Shown: piece after piece, positions 35,301 to 45,442 of the stretch | How the letters are laid out: each line of letters starts with the position of its first letter | Numbering within the stretch: position 1 is the stretch's first letter | Source: Phoenix dactylifera | Lineage: Eukaryota; Streptophyta; Magnoliopsida; Arecales; Arecaceae | Direction of reading: 5' to 3' | Length of the DNA stretch: 64,000 nt | Assembly: GCF_009389715.1 (NCBI RefSeq) | Contig: NW_024067740.1 | Span: 372,001 to 436,000, forward strand | Position numbers and translations under genes: made by a program | Notes under the pieces: generated by a model | Database searches by the model: none | Told to the model about the DNA's origin: nothing | Seen by the model: only the letters and a program-made list of their open reading frames with translations

Positions 35301-38300
35301 GAATTCGAACTAGATACTGGAGCACAAAATCCTTTTGTCAACTAACTTGAGAGCCTTGGGTGGCCCTTGAAGTTACACCTTCTAGGTTAGCTAAGCACAT
35401 TATTGCTTCTAGCAATTTGTTATTTGCTCATCTTTTCTTCTTGCAACATTCTTGAGATGTACACTGAAATGCTTCTTTTTTCTAATTAGATTATCAATCC
35501 TTCTGAAACTTTTGGGGACATTGTTATCGATTATCCGTAAGATTCCAATACTTAAGTTCTTTTAGAAGAGTCTTTTTTTTCTATTATTATCTCTTCAGAC
35601 AATATTTAACAAGATATGGTTGTTGTGCAGATATGTTGAATGTACTTCAGCTGCAATGCAGGGACTGTCATCATTTAAAAAATTATACCCTGGACATCGC
35701 AGAGATGATATAGAAAATTGCATTAGAAAAGCATCTAATTTCATTGAAATGATTCAGCGACCTGATGGATCATGGTTTGTCCATAGTGCCTCCTATTCGC
35801 ATCACAATTCTGTCTTATGGCACCATCACCTGCACATATTTCTGCTTGCTACCTCATCTGTGACAGCCCACAATAATGCTTCCAATTTTGTTGAAAAACA
35901 GCTTAAAATCATTAATTTTTTGAGTTGGTTTGCCCGCTAACGTTATTTTTCTGCAGGTATGGCTCTTGGGCTGTTTGCTTCACACATGGCACATGGTTTG
36001 GAGTAAGGGGATTAATTGCTGCTGGAAGGACCTACCAGAACAGCCCTTGCATCCGTAAAGCATGTCAATTTCTGTTGTCAAAACAACTGGCATCAGGTGG
36101 TTGGGGAGAGAGCTATCTTTCATGTCAAAACAAAGTAATTATTTCCAACAAGATGTACTCCAGATTCTTTTATTTTTTATTTTCATTCTTGTGCAGGAGT
36201 CTGCCATATTATAATATATCAACACAGATATTGGCATTGCTTCTTCCACTTTTTTGAATGAAACTTTTCTATATGTTATATCCACATTAATTTATAGCTG
36301 AGAAGTTCCTGATTTTAAAAGAGAAACATAAGTTATCTGGTTGAATTTTTTGAACAGAATTAAGACAGTCTAATGCGAATGCCTGAGTTTATATTTATTT
36401 TCTCCATCATGTATACAGAGGAGTTGCAAATGTCGAACTTTACTTCACTAATAAATTTGGCATTTTATAGTTCTTTGGTGGGAGAATCCGATAATCTTGG
36501 TAGTTTGCCTGACTTCAAGAAAACTGTATATGTTATGCCTGCATCATATACTTTCCCAATTTTGCTTTGAAAGCCTTTCTGCTTGGTGAACTGTGGTGAA
36601 CTGAAAGGCCAATGCTCTATTTGTGTTGTTATAGTGACATTTGGACAGACTTCTTATCATGCAGCATCAATGGTATTACAGTTAATGTACCTCTCCTCTG
36701 CACCTGCATGGAAGAGCTATATCCAAACTGCAAGATGATGTTACACTGGCTAAGTAAAATTTGGATTTTGATATTCCTCCTCTTCCATAATCATATGACA
36801 TATCCTATGTTTGCATGTTCAGGTTATAAGAGATTTTCATGTCAGAAGCCTCATGGTACTAGACATTGTTAATTCTTGTTGGGCACATCATAATTCCTTC
36901 CAGAGATTTTTTTTCCTTTTCTTCACATTCTCTTGTAACTCATAAGTTGTTTTTCTAACAGGCATCATCTTAACACCCACCCATTTCCTCTTCTTGTCTT
37001 TAGCTATCTTTTGTATGCAGGTTGATAATTTGCATATCATTTTATGCTTTTAAGTGAGCGTTATATTAGCAAATCCTCATTGAACTTTGGTGTTGTAAAG
37101 GCCCCTAAGGATAGTTCTGTTCTCCTACTTTATCTTTCTTTTTAGTTCCAAAAATGTTATTCCTATGTAGTGTCACTTTCTTTTTCTTATTTTTGAGTAA
37201 CTTGCTAATCTGACTTCCAGCTTTATATGAGCTATTTCTGTTAAATGTGTTCTCACTAGCTTATTTTATGTACTGAGGATGGCAAAGCAAGCATGATAAG
37301 GGAAACACATTTAAGCAAGTCAACGTATGGGTCTCAATTAAGACTTTGGCCTTGGTATCTTTTATTTAGCTTTTCCTCGTGACCAAAGTCATTGTAGCAC
37401 TTGCCTACACCCCTTTGTTCGTGAATTGGCCTTCCCCCACAGTTTAGGACTTTCTGCATGACCCTCTTATCATGCTAGCATCAGCCATTCTCATACACAA
37501 AAGTACAGATAGAATAGGCGTTGAGTGACTAGGAAACTCTTGCACTAAGGGGTTATGAGTGATATCGATACCTCCGCAATCCTTGTGTACAAGAGTGGTG
37601 GATTACAGCTGAGTGCCAAGTATTCAATGTGCGGAAAACTTGGAGGCCTTTCCGCACAATCTTCTAATCTTCTCCCTTAAATTTTCCTAGTCTTCTTGCA
37701 AGAAATATCTAGAACGTCCTATCATCTAGGGATCTTGGAAAGGATGCTGAAAAGCTTAAGCTCTTCCAATGGAACCGCCTTCTCAAAGAGACTTCAGTTA
37801 TGAGGAAACAATCATTTCTTTGATAAAACTTAGTGGGTCAAAAGCTTGAAGCTCAGTTTATATTTCCAATTTTCTAAACTATTTTGCTATGACCTTAATT
37901 AACCTACAATGCAATAAAGTTAGAGTATGCATGTCTACCTGTTTTGCATGCAATAAAGTTATCGAGTCCTCTTCATGATGCAAGCTTAATTATCCTACAA
38001 TGCAATTATAGCGTTTTTACTAAATTTTCTACTACAAACAGTTGGTTCGCCAATCGCTATCTCATGAATTTTTAATGCCAATCTGGCTGGATTTAGCCTC
38101 AGAGTATATACTTACTTCTGCTTCAAATAAAGTCAATAATAGTCTGTGATTTGGCTCTCTTGAATCATTCATTTTGGAAACTTAACTTTTTTCTCACAAA
38201 CAGGTGTATTCAAGTCTTGAGGGCAACCGATGTCATGCAGTGAACACTGCATGGGCCATGTTAGCTCTAATTGATGCTGGGCAGGTCCGTTTTTTATGAA

Positions 38301-41300
38301 CTGATTAATATTCATGATTATTGATTTGTCATGATGATGCATTGAAGTCATGTCAAAATGCGCCATGTTTGTTTAAATATCTGAATGCGACAAAAGATAC
38401 TAGAGGCATGAGTATGACGGAGATATGCCTTGATATGTCTTGGCTTAATAGTGTCCAATAGTAAACTATGCACTGAAAATAATAGAATACATATCGATGC
38501 AGTTATGTCTCAGATTACTTTTGCCTAATGCTAAGCTATGCACCAAGATATACTGTGTTCATACTGATGCAGTTAATGATTAATTATAATGTTGTTTTTC
38601 CATTTTTTTTAAAATATTAATTTCCTTAACCAACATCTTAAATATTCTGCTTGCCATATCAGACATATAACATCTCTTATTTCCATTGAGTGATGTCCAC
38701 TCCCAACATGGACTTGTTAGGATTAGATTTCACAATAACTCATTAGACAACTAGGACCTTCCAAATAGAGCAGTTTTATTCACGGCTTCAGAAACCACCA
38801 CAGCGGGATGGTATCATCAATACCATACCGTTTCAATGTGAAATCGGTACTTGTACAGGTGTCGGGATGCAAAAATCCTGTATACCGGTTTGTACTTTGT
38901 ACCAACCATATTGTTGCATACTGATGGTATTATACTGACCTTATTGATGTGTACCAAATTTTTGTTATTATTTTTGACACTATCAGTTTCAATATGTACT
39001 GTCTGTACTGGTACAATATTTGTACCGTACAGTTCCAATGGAAAGATGGTACAAAGTTCGGTATTGGCTTTTAAAACATTGGTTTATTGGTAATTATGCT
39101 TTGAGATCTTTAAGACAGCAATTATATCGATGTTGTGTCATCGCATATTTCCAGATATTTCTGGAGGAAATAAAAAAAGCATCCAAATGGAATGAAATAT
39201 TGATGTTGAGATTAGCCATGTTGTTGTACAAGGACCTGAGGTACCTTAAATAAAGTGAAGTTTCAAACTAAAGCCCAGAGATTTCAACTTTTTAGCCACT
39301 ATGAGATGGATATTGGAATCAGTTCTTCCATCAAAATGTACTGAAAATAAGGAGAAGATGACTGTGGAAGGTGACTTGATGAGGTATGTCATGAAGCTTA
39401 AAACAACAAATTTTTTGCGATATTAATAGGGTTCATATGGGTTTATCAATGACATTCAACTTCAAGTTCAACCTAAATTATACTAATACCTGACAATCAG
39501 TCACAGGGATATTTTGGTTTATAAACTATTCAGGCCTTCATTGTTGATTTAATGCATGCTCTACTTCTGAAGAGTATCTTGCTCTGGAAGATGTTGAATT
39601 TTCTTGTCATGCTCATCTGAAGTATACTACGTATCTCTTTTTAATATTGAAAATGCAAGGCCATTTTATAATGCTGATACTGTTGGCAGCAACGGGCAAT
39701 GTAATTAATTCTGTTGCATTTATCTTTGTCTATCTGAGAAATGTTGATATAGCAAGACTAAGAACTACAATTCATCACCAGAGGTTATGCATTGTAAGCA
39801 TTAGTATGATTTTATTTACCTGATTTACCTCCAAATCATGATCTGTTGTGCCGGTACCGAGCACCGTACCAGTTGCCCGGCGACAAGAGTTGGTACAGAC
39901 CCACGCCGTGCCGTGCCCTGCCGGGCCTGTACCGACACAACAAAGGAGGCAGGGGAGAGTAAACGGGAGAGAGGAAAAGAAAGAGAGAGAATGGGGAGAG
40001 AGGAGACCGGCGGAGGGCCGGCGCCCGGGCAGAAAGCGGAGGTTGCCGCCGGATCCCTGTTTCGTTCGAAACAGGGGTCTGACCGCTAAAAATTTTTGCG
40101 ATTTTTGAGTGAAGTCGGCAAATCGTTTGCCGACTTCACTTAAATATTACGAAATTAAAAAAAATTATTAAAAAAATTACGTGAAGTCGGCAATGGGTTT
40201 GCCGACTTCAACTTAAAATCTGCAAAAGTAAAAAAGGATTAGAGGCGGAGCCTCGCCTCTGCGTCTCCCCGGCCTCCGTAGGCCAACCCGGGGCCAGCCT
40301 CTCTTCCTTCCTCTTGTTCTCCCTCCCTCCCCCTCTCTCTCTTTCCTCTTTTTCCTTCTCCTTCTTCCCCTCCGGCGACGGTGTCTCGGTTTGGTTGCCG
40401 GAACCATTCCGGTCCGCCGCTGGTATGGCTCGGGACACCCCGAACCGGGCGGTTCGGGATAGTTCCGTCAACCATGCTCCAAATGCTATTTAACATGGCA
40501 TTTTCTTTAACTACTTGTCCATCACAAACCTGTTGATATATATAGAAAGAAAACTCTCTTTTGAGAATATTTACATAAATTCTATAGAATCACATCTTGA
40601 GGCTCAATTACTAGCCTGGCTATGTCTAGGGATGGTGGCTATTGGAATGAAGATGTTGTTTATATCAAATAATCTTGATATTGGTGCTTTTATTACGGTC
40701 CTTTGATAGAACTATCAGACCACTAACATAAAAAAAGAAAACTTTCTAAGCCATGTTTTCCACCCAACATGATTATTCATATCCTTTGAATGATCTTCAC
40801 ACCTGTGTTTTACCTAATTTGCTAAGTTGCTATCATATTGTAAATTAGTATGAAAGAAGCAACAAAATATTCATAATAAAGTATGATCTAATATGAAATA
40901 AGCAATTTCAAGATATTTGTAGCAGATATTTCAGTCAATTACCATATGTATTGCATCTCTTCATCATTCTCCAAGGGTGGAACATCTCTTCATCATTCTC
41001 CAAGTGTGATATTAATGTATTACTAATCTCTTATATCTCAACGAATCAAAGCTAACAATTATATGAATTGAAGTTTAGTTTGATTTGAATATTTCAAATT
41101 TATAAAAGGAGGTTTCTTAATTAACCTCTGGCAAACAGAATTCATTGGAAAGAGTGAATTATGATCCTTGAATGAAACTTGAATGAAGCGAGTTGATCAA
41201 ATAGGTAACCATGACTTGTTGCGAAGATTCTTGCAATTTAATTGCACAATGAGTCATAATTATAAAAGATTAACACGAGAATTCTTATTAAATGTCATGC

Positions 41301-42431
41301 TTGGTAGGAGCATATCAGTGGCGGTGATGATAATCTGATGTTGGATTCTTCATGTTTTGGCGCCGTTGATGTCAATCATTTGATAAAGCTTCTAGTCAAG
41401 CTGTTGAAACAAAAAGAAGAAGAAACTCCAAAATGGGCTATGAATATTAGATGCTATCAATAAGCACATTCAAAGATTAATTAAAAAATTTCTAGATGGT
41501 TGAAGATTTTATTTCTGAGATGACTAGTCAAATTGCCTCTAACGTGTAGATTTGTTGTGCTATAATCTGGAACAGGCTGAGAGAGACCCAGAACCCTTGC
41601 ACCGAGCAGCGAAGGTGTTGATTAATATGCAAATGGAGAGTGGCGAGTTTCCACAACAAGTAAGTCACAACTAATTTCAGCAAACTATGAAATGTCACTC
41701 TAACCCATGATTTGTTGAAGCGTGACTTACAGCTTGAAAAAGAGCTCATAGTTTTGCACATGTCAAATAATTTAGAAGAAAACCTGAAAAATGTAGACTA
41801 TTTCTAACGTTATGGATTGTCAAGAGAAAATAATATATATCATCTACTATTGATCATCCATTATTATCTGCAAGTTTATTTTGTCCATTGAAAGGCTTTC
41901 AGGAATCAGGAGAGATTTCTCTCTTTCTTCATATAATGACTGATAAGTTCAATGCCAAATCAGATTATATTTTTCCTACGGTAAATTTTAATCTTCATTT
42001 TTGTTTTCTTTTATGGTGCCCCAACATAGTTGAATTAATTAACAAAACAGATCTCAATAGAAAAAGGTAACTTGACCTGACTTGCTCTAATACTCCTAGT
42101 AAGCTGAAAGGAGGATTTCTTTTGCTGAATTCCAAGTAGGAAACAATAGGGGCACAAGATGGTGCGTCTTGTGTTATGTGTATTATATGGATATGCACAT
42201 TAAAATTTCTAAATATTGGGTATTTTCTTTTCCTAATGCTTGCATTTGTTTACGCGCGTCTGGTTTTTTCCCCTTAATGCCTGCCTTTGTTTACGTGTCT
42301 GTTTTTTACAGGAAATTATGGGAGTCTTCAACAAAAACTGCATGATTAGTTATTCACAGTATCGAAACATATTTCCAATATGGGCTCTTGGGGAATATCG
42401 CTGCCGTGTTCTGCTGACCAAGAAAACTTGA
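12204..42431 (+). CDS. Oxidosqualene cyclase, cycloartenol-synthase-like, 18 exons, complete
   Basis: The enzyme cyclises 2,3-oxidosqualene to a sterol or triterpene skeleton at the ER membrane. Coding exons: 12204-12401, 13267-13452, 13770-13859, 13962-14156, 14255-14339, 15639-15805, 28267-28455, 30346-30459, 30606-30728, 30820-30942, 31007-31105, 32040-32096, 35490-35536, 35631-35774, 35957-36134, 38204-38284, 41576-41659, 42312-42431. They sum to 2280 bp, 759 residues plus stop, the normal plant OSC length, in frame throughout. Start [10 protein letters not shown] and the [10 protein letters not shown] block are typical of cycloartenol synthases. MWCHCR is at 254-259, the catalytic Asp483 lies in DCTSE, and several QW-type repeats are present. 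Numbering matches Arabidopsis CAS1, with Tyr410 and His477 kept but Val481 instead of Ile. Intron 3 uses a GC donor, and intron 6 is 12.5 kb with a retrotransposon. Family is certain; the product (cycloartenol, or a mixture with lanosterol or parkeol) is not. Confidence 0.93.
12402..13266 (+). other. OSC intron 1
   Basis: Standard GT-AG intron with a poly-T run at 12442-12462. I see no other gene or recognisable element in it. Confidence 0.8.
14343..14372. repeat. (CT)n microsatellite
   Basis: Fifteen uninterrupted CT units begin three bases inside intron 5, next to the splice donor of OSC exon 5. Likely to vary in length between individuals. Confidence 0.95.
15320..15412 (+). mobile_element. 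SINE/LINE-type 3' tail
   Basis: The stretch gtagccgatcccaactagtt, tggggttaaggctt, then repeated ttgag units resembles the conserved 3' end of plant Au-SINE or related LINE insertions, which end in short simple repeats. The 5' part is not recognisable and no target duplication was established. Confidence 0.45.
16235..18525 (-). repeat. 3' LTR of the chromovirus (left copy)
   Basis: About 2.3 kb. It is colinear with 23374-26126 from the terminal TGTCGCGCTCCGAG to the other end near tatctcaca, with many scattered substitutions and small indels. On the element strand it begins TGTGAGA and ends CGCGACA, the TG...CA form. It contains a degenerate GGCCCAATAGGGCCC minisatellite and a GC-rich segment at 17860-18480. 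Confidence 0.9.
17215..17800. repeat. GGCCCAATAGGGCCC minisatellite within the left LTR
   Basis: Degenerate units of roughly 35-60 bp built on ggcccaatagggccc and ttgggcccacaatggg are repeated about a dozen times. Unstopped frames of 60-175 codons on both strands (for instance repeats of LGPIGP) arise from the unit structure and are not genes. The same array in shorter form lies at 25010-25450 in the other LTR. Confidence 0.85.
18575..22061 (-). pseudogene. Chromovirus pol remnant (protease to chromodomain)
   Basis: In minus-strand order: protease with [13 protein letters not shown] near 21880; reverse transcriptase from about 21490 to 20760, with [17 protein letters not shown] and [13 protein letters not shown]; RNase H at 20497-20237 ([13 protein letters not shown], then IHDLELA); integrase at about 19592-18900 ([41 protein letters not shown]); chromodomain at about 18665-18575. 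The reverse transcriptase catalytic motif reads FIDV where the family has FIDD (Val codon 20873-20875). The frame is broken between domains, including within the integrase near 19320. It is non-functional. Confidence 0.9.
22128..23219 (-). pseudogene. Chromovirus gag remnant
   Basis: It starts [11 protein letters not shown] (ATG at 23219). It continues through the retrotransposon gag block ([20 protein letters not shown], then WWKFVQ, then [20 protein letters not shown]) to a zinc-knuckle region (CDECGGMHK, then [11 protein letters not shown]) near 22130-22200. In-frame stops at 22956-22958 (TAG) and near 22741 (TGA, before AHHWW) break it. Confidence 0.88.
23347..23370 (-). other. Primer binding site of the chromovirus
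   Basis: On the minus strand, tggtagtattagagcctagg lies 3-4 bases inside the right LTR. It resembles the usual initiator-tRNA-Met complement (TGGTATCAGAGC) with a small insertion and one substitution. It fixes the 5' LTR as the right-hand copy. Confidence 0.7.
23374..26126 (-). repeat. 5' LTR of the chromovirus (right copy, with nested element)
   Basis: It starts TGTCACACCCCGAGCC on the plus strand and is colinear with the left LTR. It is longer because of a 638-bp insertion at 23562-24199, and it has a shorter GGCCC minisatellite (25010-25450). The end is placed at caaca (26126) from alignment with the left copy. Confidence 0.88.
23562..24199. mobile_element. Non-autonomous hAT-like TIR element, long class (638 bp)
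   Basis: The left LTR has no counterpart, so this is a clean insertion. It is flanked by gttctagc (23554-23561) and gttctagt (24200-24207), an 8-bp target duplication with one mismatch. Ends are CATGGTctgaCG and CGGTGAACCTTG, imperfect inverted repeats of a CAAGGTTCG-type terminus. It is rich in accggtac words, with a purine-rich left half and pyrimidine-rich right half, and an internal tandem duplication of about 158 bp (gaaacagggg at 23791 and 23949). The long GC-rich frames inside are not genes. Confidence 0.75.
27064..27343. repeat. 92-bp tandem repeat, three copies and a partial
   Basis: Copies start with tttccatatttagacag at 27064, 27156 and 27248, exactly 92 bp apart. A truncated fourth starts near 27306. 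Each contains attgctaacaatcaggcgc and gttataatagctg. The words recall a small copia-type LTR, so this could be a tandemly amplified LTR piece. Confidence 0.85.
27344..27373. repeat. Perfect 11-bp hairpin
   Basis: aacaatcacct, an 8-base loop (accggatg), then aggtgattgtt. It lies immediately after the 92-bp tandem repeat. It may be a remnant of element ends. Confidence 0.7.
28456..30345 (+). other. OSC intron 7
   Basis: GT-AG intron of 1.9 kb. It contains a 186-bp hAT-like TIR element (28718-28903). The remainder, including 29320-29800 with short open frames, shows nothing recognisable. Confidence 0.75.
28718..28903. mobile_element. hAT-like TIR element, short class (186 bp)
   Basis: It starts CAAGGTTCGtCGTctCGG and ends CCGGTACAGCGAACCTTG, matching inverted termini of about 17 bp. 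The interior is rich in ggtacc / gtaccgg words, like the other copies. Flanks ctcatgag and attacgag agree at 5 of 8 bases, a decayed 8-bp target duplication. Confidence 0.75.
31106..32039 (+). other. OSC intron 11
   Basis: GT-AG intron. AT-rich with no feature I can name. Confidence 0.7.
32097..35489 (+). other. OSC intron 12 (3.4 kb)
   Basis: Very AT-rich. 33420-34200 contains related words in both orientations (attaaataagag, cctacttat and their complements), suggesting an old fold-back or MITE, but I could not set ends. No gene is seen. Confidence 0.6.
36135..38203 (+). other. OSC intron 15 (2.1 kb)
   Basis: GT-AG intron without a recognisable gene or repeat. Confidence 0.65.
39837..40476. 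mobile_element. hAT-like TIR element, long class (640 bp)
   Basis: It is flanked on both sides by ctccaaat (39829-39836 and 40477-40484), a perfect 8-bp target duplication. Ends are CATGATCTGTTG and the complement of CATGGTTGACGG. As in the 23562 copy, the left half is purine-rich (gagagaggaaaagaaagaga) and the right half pyrimidine-rich (ccctccccctctctctcttt). It carries two GAAGTCGGC palindromes in the middle. Open frames in it are low complexity and not genes. Confidence 0.8.
40108..40210. repeat. Two GAAGTCGGC hairpins in the long hAT-like element
   Basis: 40108-40140 is a perfect 15-bp inverted repeat (AGTGAAGTCGGCAAA, loop TCG). 40182-40210 is a 12-bp one (TGAAGTCGGCAA, loop tgggt). 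They share the same arm sequence and are separated by an A/T-rich spacer. Confidence 0.9.
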
Positions 42432-42839
42432 ATGCTAATCTCTTCTGCCCAAGCATTTTACTATTGCACCAAGCTATGCTCCCTATTGCGACAGCATCGA
42501 ACAATCAAATATTACATTTTTATTTTTCTTTATTTTATATATTTTGTTGACTGATAAATGCATATGATGCTTGTAGTGGAAAGTTTGCCCATGCTTTCTC
42601 AACCTGTTAATTGTGTGTTAAAAAACGGGAAGTAATGTAAACAGTGTGCTCTATATTTAAACCTAGTTTTGAGTGATCTTGATAAATGTGTGCAAGGGCC
42701 TGCTCAGCTTGTAAACCATGGGTGAGTTTCTAGCTTGTAAACCATGGGTGAGTTTCTAAATCGGTACTAAAAATTAGCATATCATTTACATGCAAACGAA
42801 TAATAGCATTTTTTTATTATTAAATAGTCTTTTCCTATA

Positions 42840-43320
42840 GGGCTCGTTTGGTTCGCGGGAAGTATTTTCCCTCCTAGGAATATGATTCCTGGGAATCAGA
42901 TTCCTAGGAAGAGGATACCTAGGAAAGTACTTTTGATATGTTTGGTTAACCATGGGAAAGTGACTAATTTCTAAAGTGCTTATGTTTGGTTGACCATCCA
43001 CTTTCCTAGGAAAGTTATGTATAATTCCTATTATGCCCTTAATAAAAATTAGGTCTTTAATGCCTCTTTAATGCTTCTTTAATGCTGAAGGGTCTTTTTG
43101 GAAAAAAATAAAAAAGGAGTGATTCCCACCTCATGGGAAAGTAACTTTCCCATGTTTCTCATGGGAAAGACTTTCCCATGAAATGTGGGAATCATATTCC
43201 CATGGGAATACAACTTTCCCATCTCTCTCCTTTGAAAACTCCAACCAAACAAGAGGCATTTCATTACTTTCCCGTTGACCACACTTTCCCCCCTCGTTTT
43301 CCTGCGAACCAAACGAGCCC
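42840..43320. mobile_element. 481-bp MITE with GGGCTCGTTTGGTTCGC termini
   Basis: GGGCTCGTTTGGTTCGCGGGAA at the left is mirrored by TTCCTGCGAACCAAACGAGCCC at the right, a near-perfect terminal inverted repeat of about 22 bp. The flanking ata on each side (42837-42839 and 43321-43323) is a 3-bp target duplication, suggesting a PIF/Harbinger-type MITE, although ata is not the usual TTA/TAA. The interior has repeated cctaggaaag and catgggaaag words in both orientations. The 84- and 91-codon minus-strand frames are shadows. Confidence 0.8.
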
Positions 43321-43323
43321 ATA

Positions 43324-44264
43324 GAGATTTCACCCTTGAATAGAATAAATCTATCTATTTCAAATACTAATTTGAAGCCAAAGTTATCTAGAAGATTACC
43401 AGGCATAAGATTTTTTTCTAAATTTTAGTACATAATATAGATCATTAAGAGCAAGCATTTTTTTTTTTCAAAAGTGAATTTAAGTTCTATGGTTTCTTTT
43501 CCATTGACTTTTGTAATGGATGAGTTTTCCAATATAGAGAATACTTTCTATCTTTTAGTGGTCATACTTCTTGAATAGATTTTTGTCCTTGCACGTGTTT
43601 GGTTGCGCCAGAGTGAATCCACCAAGTTCCATCATCTTTAAGAACATTGATGTCTGTTATCATTGCAACAAAGTTTTTTTTTCTGCTGTTGGTGCACCCT
43701 TTTGTTTTTGAGAAGATGACATTCTACCTTGTGATGTCCATTTTCTATGATGAAAGTGTGCACTGTTCTTCTTTTTGTTCTTGTAAGTAGTGGCAGATTG
43801 ATAGGCTCTTTTATTTGTGGTTTTGTTTAACCGATTTTTCCTACCATGTGGATTTTGGTATCACAAGCATTTTGCTCCTTGTTTTCATCTAGCATATGAT
43901 ATTGCTACTCGATACTAAAATAGTTAGTCAAATCTGCAAAAGAAATATCATCTTTCTTATGTTTCAAATTTTTTTTGAAGTCCATTTATCAATAATAAAT
44001 AAAGGACACAATTATAATTTCATCCATATACATATTGTTCAATTTAGAACTATTAAAAATACATTGTATCTCATACAATTATTCGGTAATATATCTGTCA
44101 CCCACCATCATATAATTATTAAATTTACTAACAAGGAACTTTGTATCGGTTGCATCCTGTCTTCCTTCAAGTTTCTCCGGCGACTCTTTTACAATAGCCA
44201 CATTTTGGTACTCGTCAAGCAAGGCATCTGACATTCCATTCAGATGGCCTGGATTCTTGGCCAC
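43324..44264 (-). pseudogene. Ty1/copia gag-protease remnant
   Basis: On the minus strand: a gag piece (DTKFLVSKFNNYMMVGDRY, then an in-frame TAA, then MYMDEIIIVS) at 44264-43960; a lysine-rich linker; a protease-like DGTWWIHSGATKHV near 43600 (family WxxDSGAT, here His for Asp); and a pre-integrase piece NLMPGNLLDNFGFKLVFEID near 43400-43345. Stops and frameshifts are frequent. The MITE at 42840-43320 borders or interrupts its downstream end. No LTRs were identified. Confidence 0.75.
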
Positions 44265-45442
44265 GCTGGGTGTTTATGTTACAATCATATTTACAACCTA
44301 CCCACGACCCGGCTGTGTTTGGCCTTCGCTGGAACTCCAGAAAGCGAAGTTCCCCGTGTTTGGTATCTCAGAAAATAGTTTATGCCGCATTTATTTTTTC
44401 CTCTCTTCTCTGTTTTGACAGTCTTCTATTTCATGTCTCTTCTCCGGTTTACTGCCTGGCTGCTCTCACGTCTCTCCACAGCCTGATAAGCCACGAGTAC
44501 GAGTGTATGCTTCCGGGTCCTCCCCTTGGCTCTCTGGCGTCTCAAAATTTAGTACTTCTTGAAGCTTCTTTATTCAACATCTAACTCCTCTAACAGGGTA
44601 GAATAGCATGTTGCTTACGCCTCCGCTGAGAAGTATTCCATATCATTGACGAGTACGGCGAACCTGGTTTGTTTAACCATGCATGTCTTAAATTGCAAGC
44701 GACGTACCGCGAGCAATTGAGAATACAAGGTACCCGAAGAGAACCGGAAAAACAATGGATTCGGTACTCCACCTCAAACAGAAAAGTAGATCGACTATGG
44801 TAGATCTGCACAACCCCAACACCGTTTTGCACAAAAACCAACCAATAGAAGATCCATTACATGGAGCGCCTCGGGCATATCAAAGATGGAAGATGCAGCA
44901 TGAGAAATCCAAGCTGCAAGCACCAGCATGAGAAAATGCGCTGACGGAAAATGCAGGAGATGCAGATCTGTGAAGCAGAACTCAATTAGTTGAGAGAAGC
45001 ATTTTTGTCACCCTCGACTACTAATTTGTGGTTTCCTTCCAGCTTGATATATGGTTTCCTGAATTACTAGTTCATGTGAAATAATGACAATTCTTTCGGC
45101 AAAGCAGGTGTCTCTTAAATTGTCTGCAGCACAGGATGAGATCCAGCATAGTTGAAGAGGAGAGGAAAAAAAAAAGAACACCATGGATTAATTTTGTGTT
45201 GCTATAGAAAGTCCATCCGAAGCAATAACAAAGCAAAAATCCCCTTCAACAGGTGCACAAGGAAATAAAGGCCGGGTGACCTTCTGACCAAAATGTAATC
45301 CTTTCAATTCAGTTTATATAGATGTCAACAGAATGTATTCCATTTGTTGGATATGTCAAATAGCCTGAGAGATCTCGCATCATCTCCACATAACCAATAG
45401 TAACACTTTATTAAAGTGGAGTCATTGAGGAACAAAACTTTG
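44265..45442. other. AspRS 3' untranslated/flanking region
   Basis: 44599-45442 is the source of the duplicated blocks near 6.2-7.0 kb and 9.5-9.7 kb. 44265-44598 is unassigned. A polyadenylation site for the minus-strand AspRS gene should lie here, but no single signal stands out. Confidence 0.5.

Larger units (their letters stand above)
38285..41575 (+). other. OSC intron 16 (3.3 kb)
   Basis: It contains a 640-bp hAT-like element (39837-40476), a TACC/GTAC-rich stretch at 38810-39065 that may be a diverged relative, and a short coding-like stretch near 41310-41462. The rest is AT-rich and unassigned. Confidence 0.7.
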
